From NCBI GenBank assembly GCA_001683735.1, contig LUGG01000006.1, positions 1,860,001 through 1,924,000 of the forward strand: a DNA stretch of 64,000 bases, given 5' to 3'. Source of the DNA: Grifola frondosa. Lineage: Eukaryota; Basidiomycota; Agaricomycetes; Polyporales; Grifolaceae. The position numbers were made by a program, and so were the translations under genes. Positions 23,638 through 35,220 of this stretch are shown here, piece after piece. Each line of letters opens with the position of its first letter. Positions within the stretch are counted from its first letter, which is position 1. The notes beneath the pieces were generated by a model. It was given only the letters and a program-made list of their open reading frames with translations. It was not told where the DNA came from and made no database searches.

Positions 23638-25536
23638 CTTTCTATACTCCCCAAAATAAATCACACCTTTGCTGGAGTATGTATTCAAAAATTACAGGTT
23701 TATACTAGTCCAATGAACGATTGGTGTTGTAATTACCAAAGTCATTCGTGATATCATGAATATGTCCACTTCTGTGCTGTTTATGAATTTTGGTCTTACG
23801 TGTCATTGGTCGAAACCTTGTCCTGCATGTTATTCAAAGTGTGTATCACATCTGCTGATGCTTATTTTTACTCCCAAATTCACGCCACATAACGGTAAAT
23901 TGACTTACTACCATATCTCCAACCATCAGGATTGTTACCGTTCATATCTAACACTTACTCGCCACCATAAGCTGTCGATGTCATGCATGACAGTAGTGGT
24001 GTAGTGTACCCCATTGAAAAATGTTTCAACAAATATATATACAGCAGTTGGGAGGCAGCGATGATTTGTAAGCTTAGATCAGACATGGACGAAATCAGAA
24101 GAGCATGACCAAATAAACATATATAGACACTTCACATGGTCTGTGCACTTTTATTTTCTACATATTGTGGCTCAATTCCCGGGTTTTGGTTGCCTCTCAT
24201 TTTACAATAAAAAAAGAGTAGCCACTGCATATATCATACCATTTGTTTTGTTGGTTTCTTCTTTAACGGTATGTAGTACTAACCTTCAAGCAGTGTATCT
24301 TAGACTAAGCAACTGTGCTTTAGGATGTTTGATACTAATGAGCGGTCACCACCAGCATCGCCCTATGCACTGCAGTGGGCAGAGGTGAGATCATAACTTG
24401 TTTATAGCAATCATCTCATATTAAATACAATTTGTATTGATGAAAGCTATCGAAAAATGTGGCAGATACAAAATCATTGCCCATAAAACCAAAGAAGATA
24501 GGCACAAGGGGTGGGACCTACGCAGACAGGTATCAAAAAAAGTTGGGATTTGAGAGAAAAAGTGAAGAGGGAAGTTAAGTGTTCAATGAAGGTGACTAAT
24601 AAAAGAAAGAAAATGAAGAACTGTTCACCATGATGGTGTAGTAGATACTGTTCTGCCTGCTCTATAAATGTAATGTTATGTCCTCCATTTTTGATTCTGT
24701 CACTTAAACTCTTCCATTTTTTCAAAAAACCTCTTGTGGATGGCAAACAAACACTGCCCTGTAATCACAACACCAACAATTATCCTTCAAAAATTGAAAA
24801 TCACAGTCATTGATAAACTTCACTTATATGATACTGCTACCCATGTGCTGGCTGTAAGTAGTGTTGCCAAGCTTGGCTGAAACTGTCATAGGGAAAAATG
24901 ACATTGTATGAATTATACTCTATGGAATGTGGAGGCCATTTAAGTAGTGAAAGACAAAAATTGCAACGAGACAATCATTAGGCATGGGCCTGGGATTTAA
25001 GCAATACTTCAGCCTTTCAGTTCATGCATCATGAGGCCCCGGTTGGGAATCAAGATATGACCGGAATCAGACTGCCTACTGTCTGAATTGAATGTATAGT
25101 CTCATTGAGTGTCATCAGAGTTATAATAATCCCTTGCTGATGTTATGATGCTCCAACGTATGTCAGAACATCGGCCTGCATGCTCAAGCCCTTCTCTACA
25201 CTCTTCTCATAGCATATTATTATCTCCATATTAATTAACAAACCTGTCTGGGTTAGTAAAAACCATGCACCTTACTTTACTTTTATGAAGATATATATTG
25301 AATGGAATACCAAAATAGAACAGGGTCTCTCCCATTCTGATAATTAAAAAAAGGTCGTATGACTAGTGCTCCTGGTGTCTCATCATAATTTCTTTTATAT
25401 CAATTAGAAACTTGCCTGAATGGAAAACAATAATATATCCAGCTCTGTTGAGCAAATCTTCTATAATAGTCAAGCTTGGTGTCTGAAACACTGCTCATTT
25501 CAGATATTTCTTATTTTGGATACCGTTCTGATTTTG
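23638..25536. other. AT-rich intergenic DNA
   Basis: No gene is supported. TAGTGTTGCCAAGCTTGG at about 24851 resembles the end of the hAT-type MITE at 38220, but no partner end was found. Confidence 0.35.
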
Positions 25537-25766
25537 TGTTGTGCGAGGAGACCGCGGAACGCGTGACAGGACGCACGTGATGTGACAGAGCGCACTTGGA
25601 CGCGCGTACTTACCTTGTAAACACCTCAGTCGAGTACTTCGAGACTGAGGTGAGTAGATGAATTGTAGCATTAGTTCACGGACTAACTTCTGTATCAGCT
25701 TTACCTTAACAGGTAGATAGATTATAATACGAGTCGAGTACTTCGAGACTGAGCTTTACCTTAACA
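25537..25766 (+). mobile_element. solo LTR of a Copia-like retrotransposon with 5-bp target duplication
   Basis: The 230-bp element runs from TGTTGTGCGAGG to CCTTAACA (TG...CA ends). It is flanked by TTTTG at 25532-25536 and TTTTG at 25767-25771, a perfect 5-bp target-site duplication. It matches the LTR at 41914-42139 over most of its length, including two copies of the hairpin word GTCGAGTACTTC...GACTGAG. No internal retrotransposon sequence is present. Confidence 0.85.
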
Positions 25767-25771
25767 TTTTG

Positions 25772-27339
25772 GAACGTCTCATTTCGGATACCTTTCTCAT
25801 TTGGTAGTTGCCTAAATAATCACTTGCGCCTCAGTTTGGTCGGCGAGTGCACATAACTTGAGCACTGGCTTCATTTCATGCGATGACTTCAAGTGCACAC
25901 AATCCATCATTAATGAGCTAATGGTATTGATATTGATATTCGCCACCGCAGTCGTTAATAAGCCCACAATCCTGACAGATCGTGTGTACTTGGTGTGAGC
26001 CCATATCCAATCTCGAGCATTGATGGAGCTATCTGGACACTCACATTTTATGTGAGCTAGAAATCCTGTTTGCTTTTGTAGTAATCTTTTGCAAGAAGTT
26101 TTATAACAAAAGATTTGGTCAACTTTGCCAACCAAGGAACTTATGTCTTATACCCTATGGTAAGTAGGACACGTTGATTGTCTTGCAGTATTCAACTCAT
26201 CCAAATTACAGGGAGCAAAGGTCACTGCAGAGGCCGATCTATATTCACAGACAATGTCGCATAATTGTTATGATATCGTTGGCAATATCAGCTGGGTGAC
26301 CCAACATGAAGGCTCTAACTTAACAAATCATAACAGCTTCTTCAATCTGATGGACTTGACTCACACCACTAACCCCTTCTGAGCATATTGGGATGCTGTT
26401 CGAGCATAAATATCACTGCTTCGACTGTCGATGTCGTGGCCTATCAGTATGTGTCGTCACTCCGGAACACTTTGCAGGGAATGAAAATCTACATGTTGAA
26501 GTTCGTATTCTGGATTCCAAGTGCTTTGAAAAAATTCAAGCCATTTCCATGCACAGAGGCATCAATCAGATATGCTGAGGGCATGCTCATGGCGGTTAAA
26601 TGACACCGCAGTCATTCGCATCGATAATAGAGGACATCATATTTTTTGGAAGCTCAATGTCAGGTGTTCATGTCTTTGGTGACAAGTAAGCTTATTTCAC
26701 CTGTTCACTTCTTATTTGCATGCAGATCCCGCCACTCTTCCTCCCGGATGCATCGGGTTGAACATGATGGTTTGATGATATTGCAGATATAAGTCATACT
26801 GGGAGTCCCCTGCAGGACAAAGGCAAGAAGCGAGCAAGAAGCGAGCAAGAAGCGAGCAAGAATTAGCTTCGAAGCTCCCAGCATCAGTGGGGACATTGAA
26901 AGTGAGGAAATGAAGCTGAAAGCTCCACCACCTTCACAATCAGTGAACTAGCTGACCGGTCTCAAAGTCTAATTGATACCGACTGTCATAATTAGTCCAT
27001 TTTCTAATATTGTTTGAATCCGACATATTATATTTTGATATTGATTATATGTATCAATGGATAACTTCACACAATTTGAAATCCCCCTACCATGGCATGA
27101 CATGGGTATCTGCTAGTATGTTCAATGCAATCAAACAATAAAGTCTTTCATGATGTGATATCGATTATTAAAGTCAGTGCTCCCGGTGCCTCATTACTAT
27201 TTCTTTTATATTGATTCAGAACTTGATCTGTATGCTTGAACATCACATAAATAATATGGCATAATACACAGACAGAATGCAACATGAAATTTAATGCTAC
27301 AAGGTCGCTCCACTGGTTGATACCATTAGCGCTCCAGAT
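25772..27339. other. AT-rich DNA with eroded coding-like fragments
   Basis: Short open stretches (minus 25812-26135; plus 26388-26603) have no recognisable motif and contain stops. A 12-bp tandem word (GCGAGCAAGAA) is repeated about four times near 26826-26862. The phrase around 25360-25410 recurs diverged near 27180-27230, suggesting an old duplicated repeat. Confidence 0.3.
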
Positions 27340-28020
27340 ACAGGAATACTATTTCTCAATATAAATTTTGAACCTTGTTCAAATTGCTAGCAACTGCATG
27401 TCCATCTGATTAAGGTATGTTAACATAATTGCAAGGGATAATAGAGTCAGTTGAACACACATTCTAATTTATGACTCAGGTTGTCTTCATGACCAAACAT
27501 CATTCATCTTCTCCTCAGTATAAATTCTGAAACTTGGTCAAAATACTTTCAAACTGCACATCCATATCTTTAGAGGACATAAGAACAGTTAAAATGTATA
27601 ATGCAGTCAGTTGGATAGGTATTCTAATTTGTAAGCAATCTTCTCCCCCTGGTCAAACACTATTTTCTCCACATAAATTTGAAAACCCATTCAAATGACT
27701 CAAAACTGGATACATATCTTCTTCATGTCCATGTACATAGCTAGGAAACACAATCAAAGTCATTGGAAACATATTGTAATTTATACCCCATGTTCTCCCC
27801 ATGACAAAATCATTTCCTCAATATAAATTCTGAACCTTGTCAGAATCATTTCAAACTGAATGCCTATCCTCTCTGCATATATAGACATCATGTGAAGAAA
27901 AATTGAGATGGTTGAGCATGTATCCCAATTTATGCCCCATGTTCTCCTCATGACCAAACATTATTTTCACAATATAAATTCGAATTCTTATCGGAATTAC
28001 ACCAAACTTTGTATGACACA
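27340..28020. repeat. five degenerate direct repeats of about 150-160 bp
   Basis: The anchor ATATAAATTYTGAA recurs at about 27361, 27520, 27673, 27823 and 27974 (spacing about 159, 153, 150 and 151). The anchors are followed by CTTGTCA-like and later CATGACCAAACAT-like words in the same order. The units are strongly diverged. Confidence 0.7.
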
Positions 28021-28779
28021 TTAAGAGCACTATATAAAGATATTGGATGCATTTGCATGAATGTATGGGGTGGCCTTGAATTTTTATTGTGATCTCACTT
28101 TCATCATCTTGTAAAGCACATCAAGAGACTTTGAGATCGCCAAACACTTAGATATCTTGGGAATGGCATTCTCCATAGGTGTGCTATACACCTACCAATT
28201 TTCAGGATGATTGGCAAACATCATATTATATATAATATATATATCAGAAGGTTACAAAGGTCTTCCTTTTGCCTTCTCTCAGCCTCCCTCACTCGCTTCG
28301 CTCGCTCGGGCACCCCCTAACCACACACCAAGTCAGACATCTTTTCTCCCATCACAAGTATGTGCGTCAGCACAGACTTGTCGACGTTCACTCATCTGTC
28401 CAAGTCCACTGTCACGTCGCTGTCAACACTCTGTCCACGTGACCTTAAGATGTCTGCCACATCTCACTTTTGCCACGTCCAACTAGTGTCACACTTCACT
28501 GTTTTCAACTATGTCAAAGAATATCTTTGGTCAGTTTTGATCTTATCTTATCTGATCATCCTCTTTTTCTTTCCTGGTGCTTCCGTGGAATGATCACAGA
28601 ATCACAATTTTGTTATATATGGAGACTATCGATACACATCGATTAAGTACGTCGTGAACTCTCGATAATTCTGGCGCCGCATGAGGATTATGACCTAGTG
28701 CATGTTAAGGGCTGTCACGATGCAGCTATGGCAACAATTTATGATCAGAACCATTGACATACGGAAGTCAAGGTAGGAA
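28021..28779. other. AT-rich DNA with a short CGCTCGCTTCG-type palindromic motif
   Basis: CTCACTCGCTTCGCTCGCTCGGG lies at about 28287-28309, a motif that looks like part of a repetitive element. A plus-strand open frame (28211-28486) overlaps it but shows no protein-like features. Confidence 0.3.
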
Positions 28780-29287
28780 ATGCACAGTCTGGGAGTCAGG
28801 AATATCTACATGTCCCGCGGTCACTGCATGAGTACGAGGGTGCGGGAGGCTCAGGCTAATACGTCAAGGTCGCCGCGGCTGCCAGAACAGGTCGCTAGAA
28901 GCAGCAGCGCGGCGACGAAGATCCATTCGACATGCACCGATAGGTTTGGTTATTCGGCGCTGTGTGGGAAAATTGATCGGTCGGGAGTACAGCAAGTTGG
29001 AGTGCAACTCGGTGAGCCAACTGTGTGGCGTGTGTTAAGATTGCGGCTGGGAATATCCCACAGATGTCGGTGAGCCAGATTCATCCCGTGCACTTTTGAG
29101 GTCTATGTGAGGCGGAGGGCATTACTCGAGAGGGCTCGCCATGTCGCTTTGGGACGCGGCATCCGTTGGCATGGCGCGAGTGTATACGATGGACTGAATG
29201 GATCCGCATACTTCCGGGAGATTGAGTCGGCGATGGAGGCGATGTGGTTTGGTGCAGCTGAGAGATCTGCGCAACGGAATAAGGAGA
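28780..29287 (+). other. possible remnant coding fragment
   Basis: GC-richer than its surroundings, with open frames at 28780-29073 and 29107-29349. The second runs into MITE sequence. No motif is recognised; it could be an eroded gene end joined to the MITE. Confidence 0.25.
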
Positions 29288-29631
29288 AGCTTTTTAGATA
29301 TTTTGACATGAATTTTGCAGATAATGACATGATCTTAATTAATAGCTAAGATGTATGTGTATTTGAATGTAACACCACCATTTGCATAATTATCTTTAAT
29401 ATGTTTCAATTTCAGTAACATTGGTAAAAAAGCTGACTAAAAAGTCGGACTTTGCAATCGGCGTTTTGGCTATATCTCCATCAATATGAGGCATACCATT
29501 TTGATATTTGGCAAGAGTATGCGGCTATATATAGGGCTACGAAATGAATGTAAGATCACTATGATATCTAAAAAACTGCCCAAGTTATGAGTCATATATC
29601 ATTTAGGCCTGACTTAGCTGCAGCAACACTA
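29288..29631 (-). mobile_element. truncated hAT-type MITE, inverted relative to the copy at 38220
   Basis: The right end reads TAGTGTTGCTGCAGCTAAGTCA on the minus strand. The rest aligns with the complete MITE at 38220-38599 with scattered differences. About 30 bp at the other end, including its terminal repeat, are missing, and the sequence joins GC-rich DNA at AAGCTTTTTAG. Confidence 0.75.
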
Positions 29632-29644
29632 CTTGACGACGTTA

Positions 29645-31750
29645 TCATCGCTCGTCATCCTGCCACTCCAGGTCACTCTGAGAGTCCAGGTTGAGTTTGA
29701 TGGAGGGTCCCGGGGCAGCTGACGTGGCCTGCTCTGCACCGTGTTGTGCTGAAAACAAAACACGGTCAGCTTGGCACATGAAAGCAAAAATGCTACTCAC
29801 CGGGAGGTGGGACCTTCCTCGACTTCGGACGAGGGTTGTTCGTCGTCATCTCTCCTACTCCAGGTGGTGTCTTGACATGAAGGATCGGGGATGGCATCTG
29901 TACCTCTGCCATAACTGATGGCTCCCTAAACTCTTGCCCCATAGTCGCTCCCATGGACTCCGCCCTGACGCTTGATGCTTGGCCAGGTTCTCCACTGTGC
30001 TGACCCACCCTTGCTGATGTCCATCTTCATCCACAGAGTGTAGAGCCCCCTCCGGAGCCTTGCCTCCGACTTTGGGTCAGGATGGAGGAGCTTCTGCCCC
30101 TTAGACTCACAGGCTGCCTGTGCCTCCATCTGTGCCTGGTGTTGGAGGCCTTGGGCTTGCGACCCGTGAAAACCCTTCAGCGTCAGGCTGCATGATGACT
30201 TGGCAATGTGGCAGTTCATGCATGCAAGTGATCCACCAGATTGAACCAAGTAGCACACCCTCTTGGCGTTCTTGCACTGATTGCAGGTAATTTCCTATAA
30301 GAATTATTAGCCAAGAAGAATCAATAATACATAGGCATACAAGACTTACCGACATGTGGAGCAGGAACGACATGTGGAGCAGGAACGACATGTGGAGCTC
30401 CTTGTCTGGAGGATACAGGATGGCATTGGCCTTCTTGTCTTCTTTCTCATCTCTGGAGGAGACAACAACCTCCGGGGACTTTGCCGTCTTCTTCTTTTTG
30501 CCCTTTCGCTTCTCTAAACATCATGGTCAGACATGCACGATGTAAGGGCACTTGGCACATACCTTGCTTCTGAACCTCCTCAATCATGTCTTCCACCATC
30601 TCCGGTTCAGACAAACTATGACCCAGATTGGCATCGACGATGATCGCCTCCATATCGACATTGATTGCATGTTCCTTGCCTTTGCCACTCGGTGCCTCAA
30701 TGATCTCGATGTCAGAGTCCGGCATTTTCTTACGGTTCTTGCAGGCCTTCTTCGATTTGCTAGGTGGCAGGGTGGACTCATCCCGGGTGCGCTTACTCCC
30801 AGACTTGTCATCAGCGCTGATGGGCTCGTCAGATGCCACAAGAGGAGATATCGGCAATGTCACAGTGTCAGTAATGGGGACACCTTTACATGAATATCAG
30901 CAATGGTGAATGCATGATTTATGTAAACTTATGAGCATCTTCATCCATCCCCGCGTCGGCCTGCACGGGATGAAGAATTTGCGGGTTGGCTGGACGGGAC
31001 GTATTTGGCATATGTTTAACAGCCATGTTCACTGGGGACACTTTGACTGGTGGGTCCGCCATCACTATATCTGGTGTTGAGGGACGTCATGACAGTGTGA
31101 GGGGGAGATGCATGAGAAATTTATGGGAACATACCAGCACTGTCCACCACACTCGGGACGGTCTCCAAGGGACTGCTCATCGGCGGGACCTTGCCCAGGG
31201 TTGTGGAACTGGGCGTCACAGTCACCTCCTTCGTAGGGACATCCATGGGGGGTGCCATGACCAATGGGTCCGCTATGACAACATCGTTCGGTGCAGTGTT
31301 CACTTCAGCTGCCATGGAGTCACCTCCATCAGTGGTGGATCTGACCAGCGGTCCAGAATGCCAATTCTTGTGCCACTTGTTGAGCATGGCCCGACGGTCG
31401 TTGTATCGTACATTGGCCCATTTTGGCGCTCTGGGCTTGAAAGCAGTGGTGAGTCCTTCGACAAGGGTGCTGACCAGAATCTCTGGGAAGGAGTAGAAAA
31501 AGCCGGTGTGAAGGTGAACGGAGTCTGCCTGGTTGTATAGCTTAGTCTGTTAAAATGTGAGTGAGGGCAATTTCATAAACAAAAAAAGGTAGAAATATAC
31601 CATTTCGACCCACCATGCAGATTCACGATCTTTATAGTCGGCAGCATCCGGAGCGGGACGGTGGTCGAACTCATCACAGAGATGCACAGTGATAGCCTCG
31701 AAGGCTTTGAATTGTTCAGATACCTCGATAGGGAGGATGGTTTCAGACAT
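29645..31750 (-). CDS. Zn2Cys6-cluster protein, multi-exon, one frameshift
   Basis: The start is at 31750 (MSETILPIEVSEQF). Introns with GT...AG ends connect the exons: the first exon ends in WWVEM; a second reads TKLYNQADSVHLHTGFFYSF and NRRAMLNKWHKNW-like sequence; Pro/Ser/Thr-rich and K/D/E-rich exons follow. The exon at 30295-30090 contains CNQCKNAKRVCYLVQSGG and then ACMNCHIAKSSC. The spacing C-x2-C-x6-C-x10-C-x2-C-x6-C is exactly that of fungal Zn(II)2Cys6 DNA-binding clusters. The cluster is unusual in lying near the C-terminus rather than the N-terminus. One base slips near 30000, and the last exon (DLEWQDDER) ends about 29645. The function is probably DNA binding; the target is unknown. 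Confidence 0.6.
30353..30400. repeat. 18-bp tandem repeat within the Zn2Cys6 gene
   Basis: ACATGTGGAGCAGGAACG is present two and a half to three times. On the minus strand it encodes a repeated HMSFLL unit and keeps the frame. Confidence 0.75.
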
Positions 31751-32165
31751 GGTGACAGCAGGACAAACGGAAATTCAGACAGCAGGAGTGGTAACACCAT
31801 TAAAAGAGGACGAAGTAGACCAGCCGGGAGCTCAAACTAAGTGGGCTATTTGACAACCACATGGTCCGGATTACATGTGAGTATGCGATGTGCTGAGATA
31901 CACCTAAATTAGATTCTGATGTAAACTTGGTAACGCGGGACACATAAAGTCTCTCACAGGCCGGAGATCCCTTCAAGCGCTTTCTTTCTGAAAATGCAAC
32001 AAAGTAAGCCTCCCAGTGAAGCAGATCTCTGTGCCAGTCTGACATAACAATTTCACTCCAGCCACCTCTCACATGCCTTTGATGCATTCTGCACTAGGTC
32101 ATTTTTCATACCTCATTCTCGAAATATCGTCTGACATTTCGTATGGTTAACAGGAGCTTCCGGAA

Positions 32166-33451
32166 TGGAAGTTGACACATGGAAAACAGACTCCCCACCA
32201 GATCGCTATGAGGATTCCGACATCGATGATGGCCCGGATGTTGACATGCCGATGAGGACAAACTTGCAGCCCCTGAGATGATCAGCAATTCCAGTCTGAT
32301 GATACACTGCACCCCATGGTGTTTGCCTCCGACTCCCCACTGGGCCATTATTTAGAACTGGACTCATCCCCAGGATCGGATGAGCTGGGTGGCGAGATGC
32401 AGGTGAGGATGAATTTGCCGCCCCGCATTAGTCAAGATGTGCAGTCCAGCAATGCACTGTCCACCATCACATTTTCCTCCGACTCCCCGCTGGGCCATTA
32501 TCAAGAACTGGACTCATCCCGAGGATCGGATGAGCTGGATGCCGAGATGCATGGTCCGACCGGCAATGATGAAGCATTTCAGTCCACTGGTTTACTATGC
32601 CCCCCCAGTGATGTTCCTCTGCACTCCCCAGCTGACCATGCTGGATGAGTTCAAACTCTACACATTGCCCCGGAGCCCCAGAGTGATACATCCATCATAG
32701 TCAGTTCTTCTCTCGCTTCACATCCAGCTGCTGACTTCTGTCCATAGGATCAACCTGAGACTCAGATCGACTTTCCCAGCTGGCAGACCGACTCCCCACC
32801 AGACTGATACATCGATCAATCTGGAACCTCGACCATGAATCATGGCGAGCTGCTGGTTGGGACGTCCTCTGCTTTGGTGTGTAGGCTATTTCATTCCCCA
32901 TCGTCATATCTGACTCTTGTCGATAGGACCAAGCAAAGGCATCAGCTGAACCCCGAGACGAAATTCTCAATGTTCTCATCTGGATCAATCGTGGACCACC
33001 TGAAGGAGGGGACGATGAGGAACGGGATGGCATTCTTGGTGAAACACTGTCAGAGCTACCATTCTTCAACCGTCGCACTGGGGCGAAGAATGGTGAGGAA
33101 CTTGGGTGGCAGGGTGAGGTCCATCCTGCCTTCCTTGACCTTTCAGGAACCTTGCCACCAATCGGAGTTCTTCGAGTTCGGTCAGAGGGATTGGCATGGT
33201 TTCAGCGTGAACTCATTCGCATGTGCAGCTGGGACCGGGAATTGAGGCGGATCGCGAAAATGATCCATGACCGAGGATGCGGAACCGCAACAGATGCTGT
33301 TGAAAGCGCAGTCTATCATCACCCTGATCTCGTGGACGACTTGATTTCTTGGTCCAAGATTGGCGTGGCACAGCAGAAGTATGAGGAATGGATGGAGAGT
33401 CATAGCATTGCCATCGAACAAGACGGATTGGACATGGATGACGCAGAGTAG
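32166..33451 (+). CDS. acidic protein with duplicated SDSPLGHY motif, spliced
   Basis: Divergent from the Zn2Cys6 gene, about 400 bp away. The first exon reads MEVDTWKTDSPPDRYEDSD. Two copies of SDSPLGHYxELDSS follow at about 32330-32385 and 32478-32533, separated by an intron-like GTGAGG...TGCAG. The last block (about 33140-33451) reads GLAWFQRELIRMC, RIAKMIHDRGCG and HHPDLVDDLISWSKIG, which is helical and protein-like. The exon joins between 32600 and 33140 are uncertain. No known domain. The divergent layout suggests that it may be co-expressed with the Zn2Cys6 gene. Confidence 0.45.
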
Positions 33452-34021
33452 TTCGTCATACATAAATCCAAAGATACTCATTTCTGTTTCAATGAAGTTA
33501 AAGAATGATTTTTACATGAATTTAATCAAATAATGCGCTGTCCCAGCATCGCTCTGGACTCACAGCGCCACCTGCATGCTGGTGAAATCTTCGTCCCGCC
33601 CAATCCAAATCAGAGCAGACCCTCAGTTGTGGAGCATGGTGCACCCTACCTGACTGCAGCTGAGCGAGAGAGCGGTGTAAGCCTCGCTTTCATCCTCCGG
33701 CTCACACCTACCAGGTAAGCTGTTAGTCTGCATCTCCCGACCGAGCTTTTGTCCTTATCAGTCTTACGTCTGTCTAGCTCTTGTCATGGTTTGTGCTACT
33801 TCTATTTAATTCGTCCACCATCCCTTCTTACCTCATATTTCGAGCAACTGCCACTCAAAATATATTCTGGGCAGCGATGTGTGCACTAGCCACCTGGTCG
33901 AACTGGGCCTGGCCAATCTCCTCCTGCATCAAAGACGTCCCCTCAGCATACAAGATTAGATGAAGCAAATCGATTCTACCATAAGCTGAAGACATTGCTC
34001 TGGTAGTGTTCACACTTGGAA
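33452..34021. other. intergenic, no gene seen
   Basis: Open frames here are short and featureless. Confidence 0.3.
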
Positions 34022-34375
34022 CTACTTTCTCCCCACTTTTCTCCCTTTCAAATTATGTTTCCGAGCACCAACGTCCATCGGGGCAAGGATTCTCACACCA
34101 GTCACTGCTGCAACACTCCGAGTCACCCTCTTTTGGTCCCTAGCTTTGCTCCGAGTAATGATGCCACCTATTCTAGGTTCCGCCTTCACTTTACGGCGTT
34201 TTAAGGGTGAGATCTCGACGACCGGAATGATCTTTCTTTTCCTAGTTTTCAGACCATATTTCTCCAGTGTGTTTTGTATCACAGCGGCATCTAAAGCTTC
34301 CGGCTGAGCGGAGGAGCCTGACATCTCCTGGATGGCTGACATGTGCACGACTCGACTTGTCACCAGACCCTGCAC
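34022..34375 (-). CDS. small basic hypothetical protein, possibly cut by the fold-back element
   Basis: An open frame of about 117 codons, rich in K and R (TRKRKIIPVVEISPLKRRK, then KAEPRIGG and TRSKARDQKR). It looks like a nuclear-type basic protein, but no domain is recognised. The fold-back element begins within 20 bp of its 5' end, so it may be the 3' remainder of a longer gene. Confidence 0.3.
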   Translation of the reverse strand: MQGLVTSRVVHMSAIQEMSGSSAQPEALDAAVIQNTLEKYGLKTRKRKIIPVVEISPLKRRKVKAEPRIGGIITRSKARDQKRVTRSVAAVTGVRILAPMDVGARKHNLKGRKVGRK

Positions 34376-35220
34376 TGGTATTCTAATGTTACCCTAGTAT
34401 ACTAGCACTTGGCATTATAATGCAGCCTAATATAACCAGGCCCTACTAGATTATGTTCGAGGTTCTGCCATAACTTAGAAACCAATAAATGTTTTTTAAT
34501 ATTCAAATATCTCCATATATAGTAGAGGTACTGATATGATATTTGCACACCCATATTTGTATGTTGCAGAGCTTTCACCGGATATAGCATTTGTCATATG
34601 TTGCGGAAACATACCGCATTTGGTATGTTTTAAACATAGCCACCATATGTTTTCTCCTCCATTACTCCCTCAATTCTGCACGGATTTTCTTCATTTTAGA
34701 TTTGTCTGAAAGCGGTCGTCGAGTAGAATTAGAATATATACATATATTTGTATGATATTAAAATAAAAACATACCATTCTGGGCAACCACCCCAGAATGT
34801 TCTGCTGCATTGCTCCCTCAAATCCTCACCAAAATTCTTGATTCCTTCATCTCCTTGGTCGCATTGATGTTTTATTTATTATTCTGGCATTTTTTTATAT
34901 GTGACAGAAAACATACCATTTCTGGTAGGTGCAGGCTCAGCCACACCTAGTGTTGTGCTTGGCCCGGCTTCAGGCCATCAAGTCGGCCAAGCCGGGCCCT
35001 CACAAGCCGGGCCAAGCCAGGCCATGAGCATGGCCTAGCATGGCTTTTGGCCCGGCCTGATGTTCAGGCTGGCCAAAGCCAGGCTGTCGAGCCAGGGCTT
35101 AGGTCCTGTAGAAATAGTTTTGTAAAGCCACAGCAAGTGACTCAAAACTGCATAGCTTTGTTACATGTGACCCGAATTTGGGCATATACAATCCATATTC
35201 AACAAGTTCCTGGCTTCGCA

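Noticed and set aside
1..24000. Maverick/Polinton or Starship identity for the gene cluster
   Set aside because: No protein-primed polymerase, packaging ATPase, capsid or tyrosine recombinase motif was visible, so neither class is supported.
24474..24746. Minus-strand 90-codon frame
   Set aside because: A/T-driven Phe/Leu-rich frame with no motif and no splicing context.
28211..28486. Plus-strand 91-codon frame
   Set aside because: Overlaps a repetitive CGCTCGCTTCG-type motif and has no protein features.
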